Assembly: GCA_034421515.1 (NCBI GenBank) | Contig: DAOUKH010000019.1 | Location: forward strand, 1-64,000 | Length of the DNA: 64,000 bases | Direction of reading: 5' to 3' | Source: DAOUKH01 sp034421515 | GTDB lineage: Bacteria > Chloroflexota > Dehalococcoidia > SHYB01 | Shown: one piece after another, positions 38,835 through 47,439 of the stretch | How the letters are laid out: every line of letters starts with the position of its first letter | Position numbering within the stretch: the first letter of the stretch is position 1 | Notes under the pieces: model-generated | The model's database searches: none | What the model was told of the DNA's origin: nothing | Seen by the model: only the letters and a program-made list of their open reading frames with translations | Translations under genes and position numbers: made by a program

Positions 38835-40364
38835 CTAGGACTTCGGCCGGCGCCGGGTGCCGTCGGGACCGTCTTCTAGGAGGACGCCGAGCCCGTCGAG
38901 CCGGTCGCGGATGATGTCGGCGACGCCGAACTCCTTGGCCTCCCGCGCCGCGTTCCGTGCTTCGACGAGCACGTCGAGCAGCAGGTCGGCGTCGCCGATC
39001 TTCTCCTCGGCGGTCCAGCGGGTGCCGTCGGGGCCGTCTTCCAGACTCACCCCAAGGGCGGTGAGCCGGTCGCGCACCATGTCGGCGAGGTCGAAGCGCT
39101 TGGCCCCTCGGAAGGCGGCGCGCGTCTCGATGAGGAGGTCGAGGGCGGGCCCGGTTTCGGCGTCGAGCTTGGGCGTTTCGAGGGTGAGGCCGAGGATGCC
39201 CGTCAGCTCAAGGAGCGCGGCCTGCGCGCCGGCGACGTCGCGGCCTTCCTCGGCGGCCCGGTTGATGTCGCGGGCGAGGTCGAAGAGGGAGGCGACGGCC
39301 TGCGGGGTGTTGAAGTCATCGTCCATGGCGGTGATGAACCGCTCGCGGTGCTCCGCCGCATCGAGCGCGCCGCTCCCGCCCGCCTTCGACGTCGCCGCGG
39401 CGGCGTGGCGGAGGCGCTGCGCGCCGCGTCCGGCGGCGGACACGTTCTCCTCGCTGAACTTGAGCGGACTGCGGTAGTACGAGCTCAGGACGAAGACGCG
39501 GATGGCGTCGGGGTTGTGGCGATCGAGCGCCTCGCGCACCGTGATCAGGTTGCCCAGCGACTTGCTCATCTTCTCTTCCCCAAGCTGGAGGAGTCCGTTG
39601 TGCATCCAGAACCGAACGAAGGGCGTCTTACCGGTGAACGACTCGCTCTGGGCGATCTCGTTCTCGTGGTGGGGAAAGATGAGGTCGGCGCCGCCGCCGT
39701 GGATGTCGATGGTCTCGCCGAGGTGGCGCAGGGACATGGCGCTGCACTCGATGTGCCAGCCGGGCCGTCCGGGGCCCCAAGGGCTGGGCCAAGCGGGCTC
39801 GCCCTCCTTGGCGCCCTTCCAGAGCGCGAAGTCGAGCGGGTCTTCCTTGCCCGCGCCGGGCTCGACGCGCGCCCCGGCGAGCATGCCCTCCAGGGTCCGG
39901 TGACTGAGCGCGCCATAGTCGTCGTCTTGGCGCACCCGGAAGTAGACGTCGCCGCCCGCGGCATAGGCGTAGCCCGACGCGATGAGCCCTTCGATCAGCT
40001 CGATGATCTTGGGAAGCTCCTCGGTGGCGCGGGGGTAGACGTGGGCGGGCAGGATGTTGAGCTCCGCCATCTCCGCGTGGAAGTCGTCGATGTGGCGGCC
40101 GGCGAGCTCGGCGGAGTCGATGCCGAGCCGGGCGGCCCGCTCGATGATCTTGTCGTCGATGTCGGTGAAGTTCTGGACGTGCTTGACGGCCAACCCGCGC
40201 CATTCGAGGTAGCGCCGCACCACGTCGAAGATGATGTAACTCATGGCGTGGCCGACGTGCGCCGGGGAGTAGGGCGTGATGCCGCAGACGTACATGCGGA
40301 CGGTCTCGCCGTCGAACGGCGCAAAATCGCTCTTGGCGCGCGTGAGGGTGTTGAAGACTTGCAT
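38835..40364 (-). CDS. cysS: Cysteinyl-tRNA synthetase with duplicated C-terminal unit
   Basis: CysRS charges tRNA-Cys. The 509-residue product has zinc-ligand Cys27, the HIGH-equivalent PAHVGHA, the KMSKS loop (EEKMSKSLGN), the Trp/His zinc segment GWHIECSAMS, and a helical anticodon-binding C-terminus. The final motif appears twice: AKRFDLADMVRDRLTALGV-LEDGPDGTRW and AKEFGVADIIRDRLDGLGV-LEDGPDGTRR, so the C-terminal domain has been partly duplicated in tandem. ATG 40364 overlaps the ispF stop by 1 bp (TGATG). Confidence 0.94.
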   Translation of the reverse strand: MQVFNTLTRAKSDFAPFDGETVRMYVCGITPYSPAHVGHAMSYIIFDVVRRYLEWRGLAVKHVQNFTDIDDKIIERAARLGIDSAELAGRHIDDFHAEMAELNILPAHVYPRATEELPKIIELIEGLIASGYAYAAGGDVYFRVRQDDDYGALSHRTLEGMLAGARVEPGAGKEDPLDFALWKGAKEGEPAWPSPWGPGRPGWHIECSAMSLRHLGETIDIHGGGADLIFPHHENEIAQSESFTGKTPFVRFWMHNGLLQLGEEKMSKSLGNLITVREALDRHNPDAIRVFVLSSYYRSPLKFSEENVSAAGRGAQRLRHAAAATSKAGGSGALDAAEHRERFITAMDDDFNTPQAVASLFDLARDINRAAEEGRDVAGAQAALLELTGILGLTLETPKLDAETGPALDLLIETRAAFRGAKRFDLADMVRDRLTALGVSLEDGPDGTRWTAEEKIGDADLLLDVLVEARNAAREAKEFGVADIIRDRLDGLGVLLEDGPDGTRRRPKS

Positions 40365-40843
40365 CAGGAGTCGGACTCGATCAGCGCGACGGCCTGGGCC
40401 GAGACGCCGTCCCCCGTCCCCTCGAAGCCCAGGCCGTTGGATGACTTGGCCTTGACGTTGATCCGGGACGCATCGACGCCGAGCGCCGCGGCGGTCCGTT
40501 CTTGCATCTCGGGGAGGTAGGCCGCCAGTTTGGGCCTCTGAAGGATGATTGTAGCATCGACATTTCCCACCCGCCAACGATGCTCCCGGAGGAGGACCAC
40601 GGTCTGCTCCAAGAACGTGAGGCTGGGCGCGTCCTTGTACCGCGGGTCGGATGGAGGGAAGTGTTGGCCGATGTCGCCCAGGCCGGCGGCGCCGAGGAGC
40701 GCGTCGACGATGGCGTGCGAGAGCGGGTCGGCGTCGCTGTGGCCGTCGGGACCGAGGTCGGAGGGAACGACCACGCCCGCGAGCGTCAGCGGGCGTCCCG
40801 CGACGAGCGGGTGGGCGTCCCAGCCGAGGCCGACGCGGATCAT
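40364..40843 (-). CDS. ispF: 2-C-methyl-D-erythritol 2,4-cyclodiphosphate synthase
   Basis: IspF cyclises CDP-methylerythritol phosphate to the cyclodiphosphate with release of CMP. The 159-residue product contains zinc ligands in GWDAHPL (D9, H11), the GHSDADPLSHAI segment, IGQHFPPSDPRYKDA, and the C-terminal GLGFEGTGDGVSAQA. It is trimeric in known cases. ATG 40843 overlaps the ispD stop by 4 bp (ATGA), and its own stop overlaps the cysS start. Gene order ispD-ispF-cysS is a common bacterial arrangement. Confidence 0.95.
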   Translation of the reverse strand: MIRVGLGWDAHPLVAGRPLTLAGVVVPSDLGPDGHSDADPLSHAIVDALLGAAGLGDIGQHFPPSDPRYKDAPSLTFLEQTVVLLREHRWRVGNVDATIILQRPKLAAYLPEMQERTAAALGVDASRINVKAKSSNGLGFEGTGDGVSAQAVALIESDS

Positions 40844-41565
40844 GCCGGGGCCTCCGTGGCGCGCCGGAGCAGTGTCGCCGCTACGTCGAGGTCTTCGGGT
40901 GTGGTCACCTTGATGTTGTCGTAGGAGCCGCGGAAGACCTTGACCGCGTGTCCCAGCCGCTCGACGAGCGCGGCGTCGTCGGTGACGTTCTCGTCGCCCG
41001 CGGCGTAAGCGGCGCGAAGCAGGTCGAGACGGAAGACCTGCGGGGTCTGGACCGCCCACAGCGCGGCGCGCTCTGGCGTCTCGACGACCACGCCGTTGGC
41101 GTCGACGACCTTGATCGTGTCCTTGACCGGCATGGCGGCGACGGCGGCGCCGCACTCGGCAGCGGCGTCGATACCGCGGTCGATGACGTCGCCGGTGACA
41201 CAGGGGCGGGCGCCGTCGTGGACCAGGACCCAGCGGCAGCCGGGGGGCAGGGCGTCGAGACCGGCTGCCACGGAGTCCTGTCGGCGGTCCCCGCCTGCCA
41301 CGACGGCGGCGACTTTGCTCCAACCCATCTCGCGGGCGAGGTCGCGGCCCGGCTCGACAGAGTCGGCGTGCAGGACGACGACGGCGGCCCCCACGCGGGG
41401 GTGGGCTTCGAACGCGGCGACGCTGTGCGCCAGAACGGCGCGCCCTTCGAGCGGCGCGAAGATCTTGTCGACGCCGCCCATGCGGCTGCTCGACCCGGCG
41501 GCGGCGATGACCGCGCCGGTGTTCGCCGCCGTCGGCGATGGATATTTCTCGTTTCGCGCCGTCAT
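40840..41565 (-). CDS. ispD: 2-C-methyl-D-erythritol 4-phosphate cytidylyltransferase
   Basis: IspD transfers CMP from CTP to methylerythritol phosphate. The 241-residue protein has the nucleotide-binding GAVIAAAGSSSRMGGVDK (18-35), the catalytic-loop motif VLVHDGARPCV, and AVQTPQVFRLDLL near the active site, matching the family. ATG 41565 was chosen; the frame remains open upstream inside the VTT gene. It overlaps ispF by 4 bp. The upstream membrane protein gene stops 5 bp before this start, so they may share a message. Confidence 0.94.
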   Translation of the reverse strand: MTARNEKYPSPTAANTGAVIAAAGSSSRMGGVDKIFAPLEGRAVLAHSVAAFEAHPRVGAAVVVLHADSVEPGRDLAREMGWSKVAAVVAGGDRRQDSVAAGLDALPPGCRWVLVHDGARPCVTGDVIDRGIDAAAECGAAVAAMPVKDTIKVVDANGVVVETPERAALWAVQTPQVFRLDLLRAAYAAGDENVTDDAALVERLGHAVKVFRGSYDNIKVTTPEDLDVAATLLRRATEAPA

Positions 41566-41570
41566 GCTTG

Positions 41571-42212
41571 CTAGATGAAGACGTCCTTGATCCAGGTGAC
41601 GCTCTGCGCGCCGGCGTAGGCGATGCCGACGTTCTTGATTGTCTTGCCCGTCCAGGCGATGAGCAAGAAGCGGCGGAGCGGATAGCGGAGCGCGCCCGCC
41701 GCGATCCCCAGCACGTCGAAGACGGGGTTGGGGATGACGCTCACGATGAAGATCACCCAGCCCCCGCGCTTCCGCACCCAACGCTCGAACCGATTATAGA
41801 GCCGGCTCTTGTCGATGACCCCCTTGCCGCTGTAGCCGAGGGCATAACCGGTGATCTCGCCCATAGCCTCGCCGACCCCGGCGAGCAGGCCGACGAAGAT
41901 CGGGTTCAACAGGTCGCCTCCGACGAAGACGGCGAGCGTGCTGGGCAACGGGATGACGAGCCCCCCCGCGCCGACGAGCGACAGGGTGAAGATTGCCGGG
42001 TAACCCAGCCGCTGCACTAGACCTTCAGCGTCGGAAAGGTCGTTGCGGAAGACGAGCGCGACGGCAACCACGACGATGACGAGCCCGAGGATGATCCAGC
42101 GGAAGTGGCTGGGGTCAAAGGGGAGGGGCAGCGCCTCTTCGGGGACGGCGAAGTCCTGCGCCGCCGCTTCCACTTCGTCGGCGGGGTCGCCCGCTATCGG
42201 CTCAGGGCCCAT
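41571..42212 (-). CDS. VTT/DedA-like (SNARE-associated) membrane protein
   Basis: A 213-residue membrane protein with an acidic N-terminal tail (1-35), then helices at about 37-55, 71-93 and 96-120, and a C-terminal pair. The VTT core carries GEAMGEITGYALGYSGKG, the family's conserved region, and IPNPVFDVLGIAAGALRYP near the end. Relatives act as lipid scramblases or flippases (for example in undecaprenyl phosphate recycling) and proton-coupled transporters. Substrate is not identifiable here. It starts at ATG 42212. Confidence 0.82.
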   Translation of the reverse strand: MGPEPIAGDPADEVEAAAQDFAVPEEALPLPFDPSHFRWIILGLVIVVVAVALVFRNDLSDAEGLVQRLGYPAIFTLSLVGAGGLVIPLPSTLAVFVGGDLLNPIFVGLLAGVGEAMGEITGYALGYSGKGVIDKSRLYNRFERWVRKRGGWVIFIVSVIPNPVFDVLGIAAGALRYPLRRFLLIAWTGKTIKNVGIAYAGAQSVTWIKDVFI

Positions 42213-42239
42213 GAATCCAGATTAAGCCGCCGCGCTACG

Positions 42240-42505
42240 AGCGCGCAACCGGGACCCCCTGCCCCCTCTCTCGCTGGACACCTTGGCACAACCGGCAATG
42301 CCGGCAGCGGATCATCCGTGTAGGGGCAACCCTCGTGGTTGCCCAGGGGTGCGGGCGGGGTCTTCTCCCCTCCTGCCTCTCTCCCTCTGGGAGAAACTGA
42401 GAGAGGGCTGGGGTGGGGCGCGGTGGGGCGCGGGGGTCTTCCCCCTCTCCCGCTGGGAGAGGGTTGGGGTGAGGGCGGGGCGCACCAAACCTCCCAAAGT
42501 CGGCT
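42240..42505. repeat. Intergenic repeat cluster
   Basis: The gap between the VTT gene and the alpha/beta hydrolase (298 bp) consists of palindrome GGGCAACC-CTCGT-GGTTGCCC (42324-42344), followed by two copies of an imperfect CTCCC/GGGAG hairpin unit (about 42377-42415 and 42440-42475). The stretch from 42322 to about 42368 is nearly identical to 49900-49947. No gene is seen. Confidence 0.7.
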
Positions 42506-42510
42506 CGGCT

Positions 42511-43344
42511 CTAGCCCACGGACTCCACAAAGCCCCCAAGCAGCCGGTTGAACTCGTCGGGGTGCTCATATTGGGGCCAATGGCCGCAGGCGTCGAAGAC
42601 GTGCAGCGTGGCGCCGGGTATGGCGCGAGCCGCCTGCTCTGCCTGCCGGACGGGAAAGAGCGGGTCCTGCGCGCCCCAGACGATCAAGGTAGGCACTGAC
42701 AGCGACAACAGGCTCGCGTCCCGGCGCGTAGCCGGACGCTGCCCAAACAGACCGACGCCGGTGCGGAGGAAGCGGAGCAGCGCCTGCGCCGACCCCTCTC
42801 GTTTCAGGTATGCGAGGCGGAGGGGCAGCTCGTCTTCGTCCACCAGGGCGGGGTCGTGGACTAGCCAGCGGACGAGGTTGCGGACACCCTTCAGGGTGGG
42901 CCGCCGGGCATATTCCCCGAGGAGCGGAAGGGAACCCAACCGGAGCACAAGCGAGATCTCCCGGCCCAGGCCTGCGCTGTCGGCGAGCGTGAGGGAGGCC
43001 ACGCGCTCGGGCCGCGCCAGCGCGAGCTCGAGGGCCACGGCGCCGCCCATCGAGTTGCCGACGAGGTGGGCGCGGTCGACGCCTACCTCGTCGAGGAACG
43101 AGGCGACGAAGGCCGCGCCCTCGGGAAGGCCGAACCGGACCTTGGGCATGTCGGAGAGGCCGTGGCCGGGAAGGTCGAGAGCAATGACCCGAAAGTGGTG
43201 GCTCAGCGCCTCGACGTTCTTCCGCCAGGTGATAACGGAGTTCGCCAGCCCATGCACAAACACGATGGCCGGCCCGGCGCCTTCCTCCCAGTACCGCACG
43301 CGGTGCCCTTCGACGGTCGCGTACCGGTCGGGTGGGAAGTCCAT
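42511..43344 (-). CDS. Alpha/beta hydrolase
   Basis: A 277-residue alpha/beta-fold hydrolase with the oxyanion-hole segment VFVHGLANSV, nucleophile elbow GNSMGG (Ser), acid WGAQDPLFP (Asp) and His in ACGHWPQYEHP. The N-terminal RYATVEGHRVRYWEEG is typical of the epoxide-hydrolase/meta-cleavage-product hydrolase group. The catalytic triad is complete. Substrate is unknown. ATG 43344; the clpC gene lies 48 bp upstream in the same direction. Confidence 0.83.
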   Translation of the reverse strand: MDFPPDRYATVEGHRVRYWEEGAGPAIVFVHGLANSVITWRKNVEALSHHFRVIALDLPGHGLSDMPKVRFGLPEGAAFVASFLDEVGVDRAHLVGNSMGGAVALELALARPERVASLTLADSAGLGREISLVLRLGSLPLLGEYARRPTLKGVRNLVRWLVHDPALVDEDELPLRLAYLKREGSAQALLRFLRTGVGLFGQRPATRRDASLLSLSVPTLIVWGAQDPLFPVRQAEQAARAIPGATLHVFDACGHWPQYEHPDEFNRLLGGFVESVG

Positions 43345-43392
43345 GTGCTGCCGCCAAGCCCGCCGACTCGTGGGGCCCCGGCGGGTCTGCGC

Positions 43393-45807
43393 CTACGCCG
43401 CCTGCTTGCCTTCGCCCAAGGCGAACGCGGGCTGGCCGTCCTCGATGCTCACGGCGATGCGGGATCCTTCAGGGAATTCGCCGCTGAGGATGCGCTTGGC
43501 CAGCGGGTTCTCGATCGAGCGCTGGATCGTGCGGCGCAGCGGCCTCGCGCCGTAGGTCGGGTCGTATCCCTCGGCGGCGAGCCAGTCCTTGGCCTCCTGC
43601 GTAAGCTCGATGGCGATTCGGCGGTCTTCGAGGCGCCGCTCCACCTCGGCGATGAGCAGGTCGACGATGCGGCCGATCTCTTCTCGGCTCAGGGGCTCGA
43701 AGACGATGATCTCGTCGATGCGGTTGAGGAGCTCGGGGCGGAAGGCCCGCTTGATTGCCTCGTCGATCGAGCGCCGCATCTTCTCGACTTCGCCGCCGTT
43801 CGGTCCGTTCTCGGGCCTGAAGCCGAAGCCGGAGCGGCGGAGGTCGCTCGTACCAAGGTTGCTCGTCATGATGACGATGGTGTTCTTGAAGTCCACCGTG
43901 CGGCCGTGGCTGTCGGTCAAGCGTCCGTCTTCCAGGATCTGGAGCAGGACGTTGAAGACGTCGGGGTGCGCTTTCTCCACCTCGTCCAGGAGGACGACCC
44001 GGAACGGGCGGCGGCGCACCGCCTCGGTGAGCTGGCCCCCTTCGTCGTAGCCGATGTAGCCGGGCGGGGCGCCGATGAGGCGCGAGACGGTGTGCTTCTC
44101 CATGTACTCCGACATGTCGAGCCGCACGATGGAGTCTTCGTTGTCGAACATAAACTCGGCCAGCGCCTTGGCGAGCTCGGTCTTCCCCACGCCGGTGGGG
44201 CCGGCGAAGACGAACGAGCCGATGGGGCGCTTGGGGTCCTTCAGCCCCGACCGGGCGCGGCGCAGGGCGTCGGAGACCGCCACGATGGCCTCCTCCTGAC
44301 CGATGACGCGTTCGTGCAGGCGCTCCTCCATGGCGAGAAGCTTCTTGGCCTCGCCTTCGAGGAGCCGCGAGACGGTGATGCCGGTCCAGGCCCCGATGAC
44401 CTCGGCAACGGTCTCCTCGGTAACGCGGCCCTCTGCCTTGCCGCTGCTGCGCCACGCGTCGTGCATGCGGTCGTACTCCTCCTCGGCCTGCATGCGCTCC
44501 GTCTTGATGCGCGCGGAGCTTTCGTAGTCCTCCCGCTCGTGGGTGGCTTCCTCCTCATTCTTCAGCCTGGTGAGGCGCAGCTCGAGGTCGCGGACGTCGG
44601 ACGGTGCGCTCTGCGAGTCGATACGCACCTTGCTCGCCGCTTCGTCGATCAGGTCGATGGCCTTGTCGGGAAGGAAGCGCTCGGTCAGGTAGCGCGCGGA
44701 AAGGCGGGCCGCGGCCTCCAGCGCCGCGTCGTCGATCTCGACCTTGTGGTGTGCCTCGTAGCGAGGCTTGATGCCCTTGAGGATTTCGATGGTGTCTTCG
44801 ACGCTCGGCTCGTCGAGATAAACCGGCGAGAAGCGGCGGGTCAGGGCCGCGTCCTTCTCGATATGCTTGCGGAACTCGTCGAGCGTCGTCGCGCCGACGC
44901 ACTGCAGGTCGCCCCGCGCCAGGGCGGGTTTGAGCATGTTGCTGGCGTCGATGGCGCCCTCGGCCGCGCCCGCGCCGACCACGGTGTGGATCTCGTCGAT
45001 GAAGAGGACGATCTCGCCCTCAGCCTCCTTGATTTCGTCCATGACGGCCTTCAGGCGCTCCTCGAACTCGCCCCGGAACTTCGACCCGGCGACCAGCGCG
45101 CCGAGGTCGAGGGAGAGGACGCGCCGGCCCTTCAGCGAGTCGGGCACGTCGTCGAAGGCGATCCGCTGCGCAAGGCCCTCGACGACGGCGGTCTTGCCCA
45201 CGCCGGCCTCGCCGATGACGACAGGGTTGTTCTTCGAGCGCCGCGTCAGAATCTGGACGACGCGCCTGGTCTCCGCGTCGCGGCCGATCACGGGGTCGAG
45301 CTTGTTCTCCTTGGCTAGGGCGGTGAGGTCGAGGCTGTACTTGGCCAGAGCGCCGTTGGTGCTGTCCTCGCTTGGGACTTCGCCAAGCGCGGACCACACC
45401 CTGTCCTGGGTAATGCCGAACTCGCGGAGGATAGCCGCGGTCGCCCCCTCGGTTTCTTGAGTGAGCGCGACCAGCACGTGCTCGACTCCGATAGGGTCCT
45501 GTTTGAGGCGCTTCGCCTCGTCCTCGGCGGCCGTGAAGAGCCGGTCGACGCGGGGCGTCAGGTAGATCTCGTTGCCGGGATTGTCCACCTTAGGGCTCTC
45601 GCCAAGCGCCGCGCGTATCCGCCGCTCGACCTCCGTCGTGTCGACGCCCAGGCTACTGAGCACCTTCTCGCCGACGCCGTTCCTCTGCCTGACAAGGGCA
45701 AGGAAGACGTGCTCGACGTCCCATTGGTTGTGGGAATACTCGCGCACGAAGCGTTGGGAGTCTTCGATGACTTCCTGCGCCTGTGCGGTAAATCGTTCCG
45801 GTCTCAT
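43393..45807 (-). CDS. clpC: ClpC-type AAA+ protease/chaperone ATPase
   Basis: ClpC is a two-domain Hsp100 ATPase that, with adaptors, unfolds substrates for ClpP. The 804-residue product has an N-domain of two Clp_N repeats (1-145), first AAA+ domain with Walker A GEAGVGKT (199-206), a short middle UVR domain (about 417-447) diagnostic of ClpC over ClpB, and second AAA+ domain with Walker A GPTGVGKT (536-543). It begins at ATG 45807 and follows dnaJ by 43 bp, sharing its promoter at 46783-46812. ClpP is encoded at 3615-4244. No mcsA, mcsB or ctsR is seen nearby. Confidence 0.93.
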   Translation of the reverse strand: MRPERFTAQAQEVIEDSQRFVREYSHNQWDVEHVFLALVRQRNGVGEKVLSSLGVDTTEVERRIRAALGESPKVDNPGNEIYLTPRVDRLFTAAEDEAKRLKQDPIGVEHVLVALTQETEGATAAILREFGITQDRVWSALGEVPSEDSTNGALAKYSLDLTALAKENKLDPVIGRDAETRRVVQILTRRSKNNPVVIGEAGVGKTAVVEGLAQRIAFDDVPDSLKGRRVLSLDLGALVAGSKFRGEFEERLKAVMDEIKEAEGEIVLFIDEIHTVVGAGAAEGAIDASNMLKPALARGDLQCVGATTLDEFRKHIEKDAALTRRFSPVYLDEPSVEDTIEILKGIKPRYEAHHKVEIDDAALEAAARLSARYLTERFLPDKAIDLIDEAASKVRIDSQSAPSDVRDLELRLTRLKNEEEATHEREDYESSARIKTERMQAEEEYDRMHDAWRSSGKAEGRVTEETVAEVIGAWTGITVSRLLEGEAKKLLAMEERLHERVIGQEEAIVAVSDALRRARSGLKDPKRPIGSFVFAGPTGVGKTELAKALAEFMFDNEDSIVRLDMSEYMEKHTVSRLIGAPPGYIGYDEGGQLTEAVRRRPFRVVLLDEVEKAHPDVFNVLLQILEDGRLTDSHGRTVDFKNTIVIMTSNLGTSDLRRSGFGFRPENGPNGGEVEKMRRSIDEAIKRAFRPELLNRIDEIIVFEPLSREEIGRIVDLLIAEVERRLEDRRIAIELTQEAKDWLAAEGYDPTYGARPLRRTIQRSIENPLAKRILSGEFPEGSRIAVSIEDGQPAFALGEGKQAA

Positions 45808-45850
45808 CTTCTTCCTCCCGTCCGGCGAGCGGCGGGCCTTGCGCTCCAGT

Positions 45851-46753
45851 TTAGCCGCGGAGGTCCTGGAGTTCTTGGAAGAGCGCCCGCTCCCGCTCGG
45901 AGAGATTGGCGGGCAATTGGACGACCACCTTGGCGTACAGGTCGCCCGCGCCGCCGCCCTTCAGGCGCGGCATCCCCTTGCCGCGCAGGCGGAAGCTCTT
46001 GCCGTTCTGCGTCTCGGGCGGAATCTTGAGGGCTACCTTACCGGAGAGCGTGGGGACCTCGACCTCGGTTCCCAGCACCGCGCCGGTCAGCGCGACCGGG
46101 ATGTTGGTGTGGAGGTCGTCGCCCCGCCGCTCGAACGCGGCGTGCGGCAGCACCCGGACGACGAGGTGCAGGTCGCCGCTCGGCCCGCCGCCCATGCCCG
46201 GGTGCCCCTCACCGGCGACGCGCACACGGGAGTCGGTCTTGACACCCTTGGGAATCTTGACCTCGATACGCCGGGGGCGACCCTGCTCGTCCCGCAGGGT
46301 CAGCGTCCGCTGCGAGCCCTGGAAGGCCTCTTCCAGCGAGACGTCGACGCGGTGGTCGAGGTCGCGGCCCCGCATCCGGGCCGGCCGGCCGCCTCCGAAC
46401 ATGGAGCCGAGCACGTCGTCGAACCCGCCGAACCCCTCGAATCCGCCCCGGCGACCGCCGCCCGAGGCCCAGCGCCACGCACCGGAACCGCCCCGGCCTC
46501 CGACGCCGGCCTTCTCGAACTCCTCGGCGTGCTTCCAGTCGCGGCCGTACTTGTCATAAGCCTTGCGGTTCTTCTCATCGGAGAGCACCTCGTAGGCCTC
46601 GTTGACCTGCTTGAACTTGCGCTCCGACGCCTCGTCGCCCGGGTTCACGTCGGGGTGATGCTCGCGGGCCAGCTTGCGGAAGGCCTGCTTGATGTCCTTT
46701 TGGCTGGCGTCGCGGGGGACGCCGAGCACCGTGTAGAGGTCTTGCTCCGGCAT
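45851..46753 (-). CDS. DnaJ/CbpA-type co-chaperone without zinc domain
   Basis: A 300-residue type II J-domain protein. The J-domain (1-70) has the HPD tripeptide at residues 33-35, followed by a Gly/Arg/Phe-rich linker (about 80-115) and two C-terminal peptide-binding domains. The cysteine-rich zinc-finger region of classic DnaJ is missing, which resembles CbpA. It stimulates the ATPase of DnaK and delivers substrates. It is first in the transcription unit with clpC and diverges from hsp20 across a 173-bp AT-rich promoter region. ATG 46753 has AGGAG 7 bases upstream. Confidence 0.9.
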   Translation of the reverse strand: MPEQDLYTVLGVPRDASQKDIKQAFRKLAREHHPDVNPGDEASERKFKQVNEAYEVLSDEKNRKAYDKYGRDWKHAEEFEKAGVGGRGGSGAWRWASGGGRRGGFEGFGGFDDVLGSMFGGGRPARMRGRDLDHRVDVSLEEAFQGSQRTLTLRDEQGRPRRIEVKIPKGVKTDSRVRVAGEGHPGMGGGPSGDLHLVVRVLPHAAFERRGDDLHTNIPVALTGAVLGTEVEVPTLSGKVALKIPPETQNGKSFRLRGKGMPRLKGGGAGDLYAKVVVQLPANLSERERALFQELQDLRG

Positions 46754-46782
46754 GATTGCCGCTCCTGAGAGCTTACACCGGC

Positions 46783-46812
46783 ATTATATCTCGCTACAGT
46801 ATTCTTAATCAA
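46783..46812 (-). promoter_or_regulatory. Promoter of dnaJ-clpC
   Basis: Minus strand TTGATT (46812-46807) and a perfect TATAAT (46788-46783) separated by 18 bases, in a short AT-rich island. The dnaJ start lies 30 bases after the -10 box. The hexamers are close to consensus for the housekeeping sigma factor rather than an alternative heat-shock sigma. Confidence 0.65.
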
Positions 46813-46813
46813 G

Positions 46814-46829
46814 CAATATAATCATATTG
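46814..46829. promoter_or_regulatory. Inverted repeat between divergent heat-shock genes
   Basis: CAATAT-AATC-ATATTG is a perfect 16-bp dyad located between the dnaJ and hsp20 promoters. It is a candidate repressor site. It is not CIRCE (TTAGCACTC-N9-GAGTGCTAA) and not the HspR repeat (CTTGAGT-N7-ACTCAAG). Confidence 0.45.
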
Positions 46830-46841
46830 GTACACATCTAC

Positions 46842-46870
46842 TTGACATGAAATATATCAATGTATATACT
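46842..46870 (+). promoter_or_regulatory. Promoter of hsp20
   Basis: TTGACA (46842-46847) and TATACT (46865-46870) separated by 17 bases: a near-consensus sigma-70 type promoter. Predicted transcript starts about 46877 and carries a hairpin GGGGC-GGAA-GCCCC (46887-46900), then GAGGAGG and the ATG. Confidence 0.8.
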
Positions 46871-46926
46871 GCACAATAAGTCAGTAGGGGCGGAAGCCCC
46901 AACCATTTTCAACGAGGAGGATTCGT

Positions 46927-47370
46927 ATGAGCAACCTGGTCCGATGGAGCCCGTTCCGACACGTCTCCCCGTTCCCGAGGCGGTACCTCCGCCACCGCGC
47001 CTTCGCGCCGGCATGGTTCGGGGACCTCCCCGCGTCCTTCCACGGACGCCTCCCGTCCTACGGCTTCGACATCGACGAGAACGACGGCGCCTACGTGGTG
47101 AGCGCCGCGGTGCCGGGACTCGCGCCCGACGACATCAAGGTCGAGCTCGAGGGCCGCTCCCTCACCATTTCGGGCGAGGCCAAGGCGGAGGAGGAGAGCG
47201 GCGACGGCTACCGCCGCAAGAGCTTCGGCTCCCTCCACCGCGCCTTGCGCCTTCCCGAAGGCGTCGACCCCGATTCGATCACCGCGTCCTGCGAGAACGG
47301 CGTCCTGACCGTCACCATCCCCAAGCCCGAAGCGGCTCGGGCCAAGGCAATCGAGGTGAAGGCCGCCTAG
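46927..47370 (+). CDS. Small heat-shock protein Hsp20
   Basis: A 147-residue small heat-shock protein. It has a basic, aromatic N-terminal arm (1-42), a crystallin domain (about 44-135, FDIDENDGAYVVSAAVPGL, LEGRSLTISGEAKAEEE) and the closing GVLTVTIPK with its I-x-I/V-like motif. It prevents aggregation of unfolding proteins without ATP. ATG 46927 has GAGGAGG 6 bases upstream, a consensus promoter, and a terminator right after the gene, so it is a single-gene unit. Confidence 0.92.
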   Translation: MSNLVRWSPFRHVSPFPRRYLRHRAFAPAWFGDLPASFHGRLPSYGFDIDENDGAYVVSAAVPGLAPDDIKVELEGRSLTISGEAKAEEESGDGYRRKSFGSLHRALRLPEGVDPDSITASCENGVLTVTIPKPEAARAKAIEVKAA

Positions 47371-47397
47371 CCGTCCGCAGCGGCATCGGACGCGGAG

Positions 47398-47428
47398 AAG
47401 GGGCCGTCACGTGCGGCCCCTTCGTTTT
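47398..47428 (+). terminator. Intrinsic terminator of hsp20
   Basis: AAGGGGCCG (47398-47406) pairs perfectly with CGGCCCCTT (47414-47422) around a 7-base loop, then CGTTTT. Located 27 bp after the hsp20 stop. Confidence 0.85.
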
Positions 47429-47439
47429 GCCCCGCGCTC

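Noticed and set aside
43066..45318. Long plus-strand frame opposite clpC
   Set aside because: Antisense shadow of a certain gene; composition dominated by residues expected from reversed GC-rich codons.
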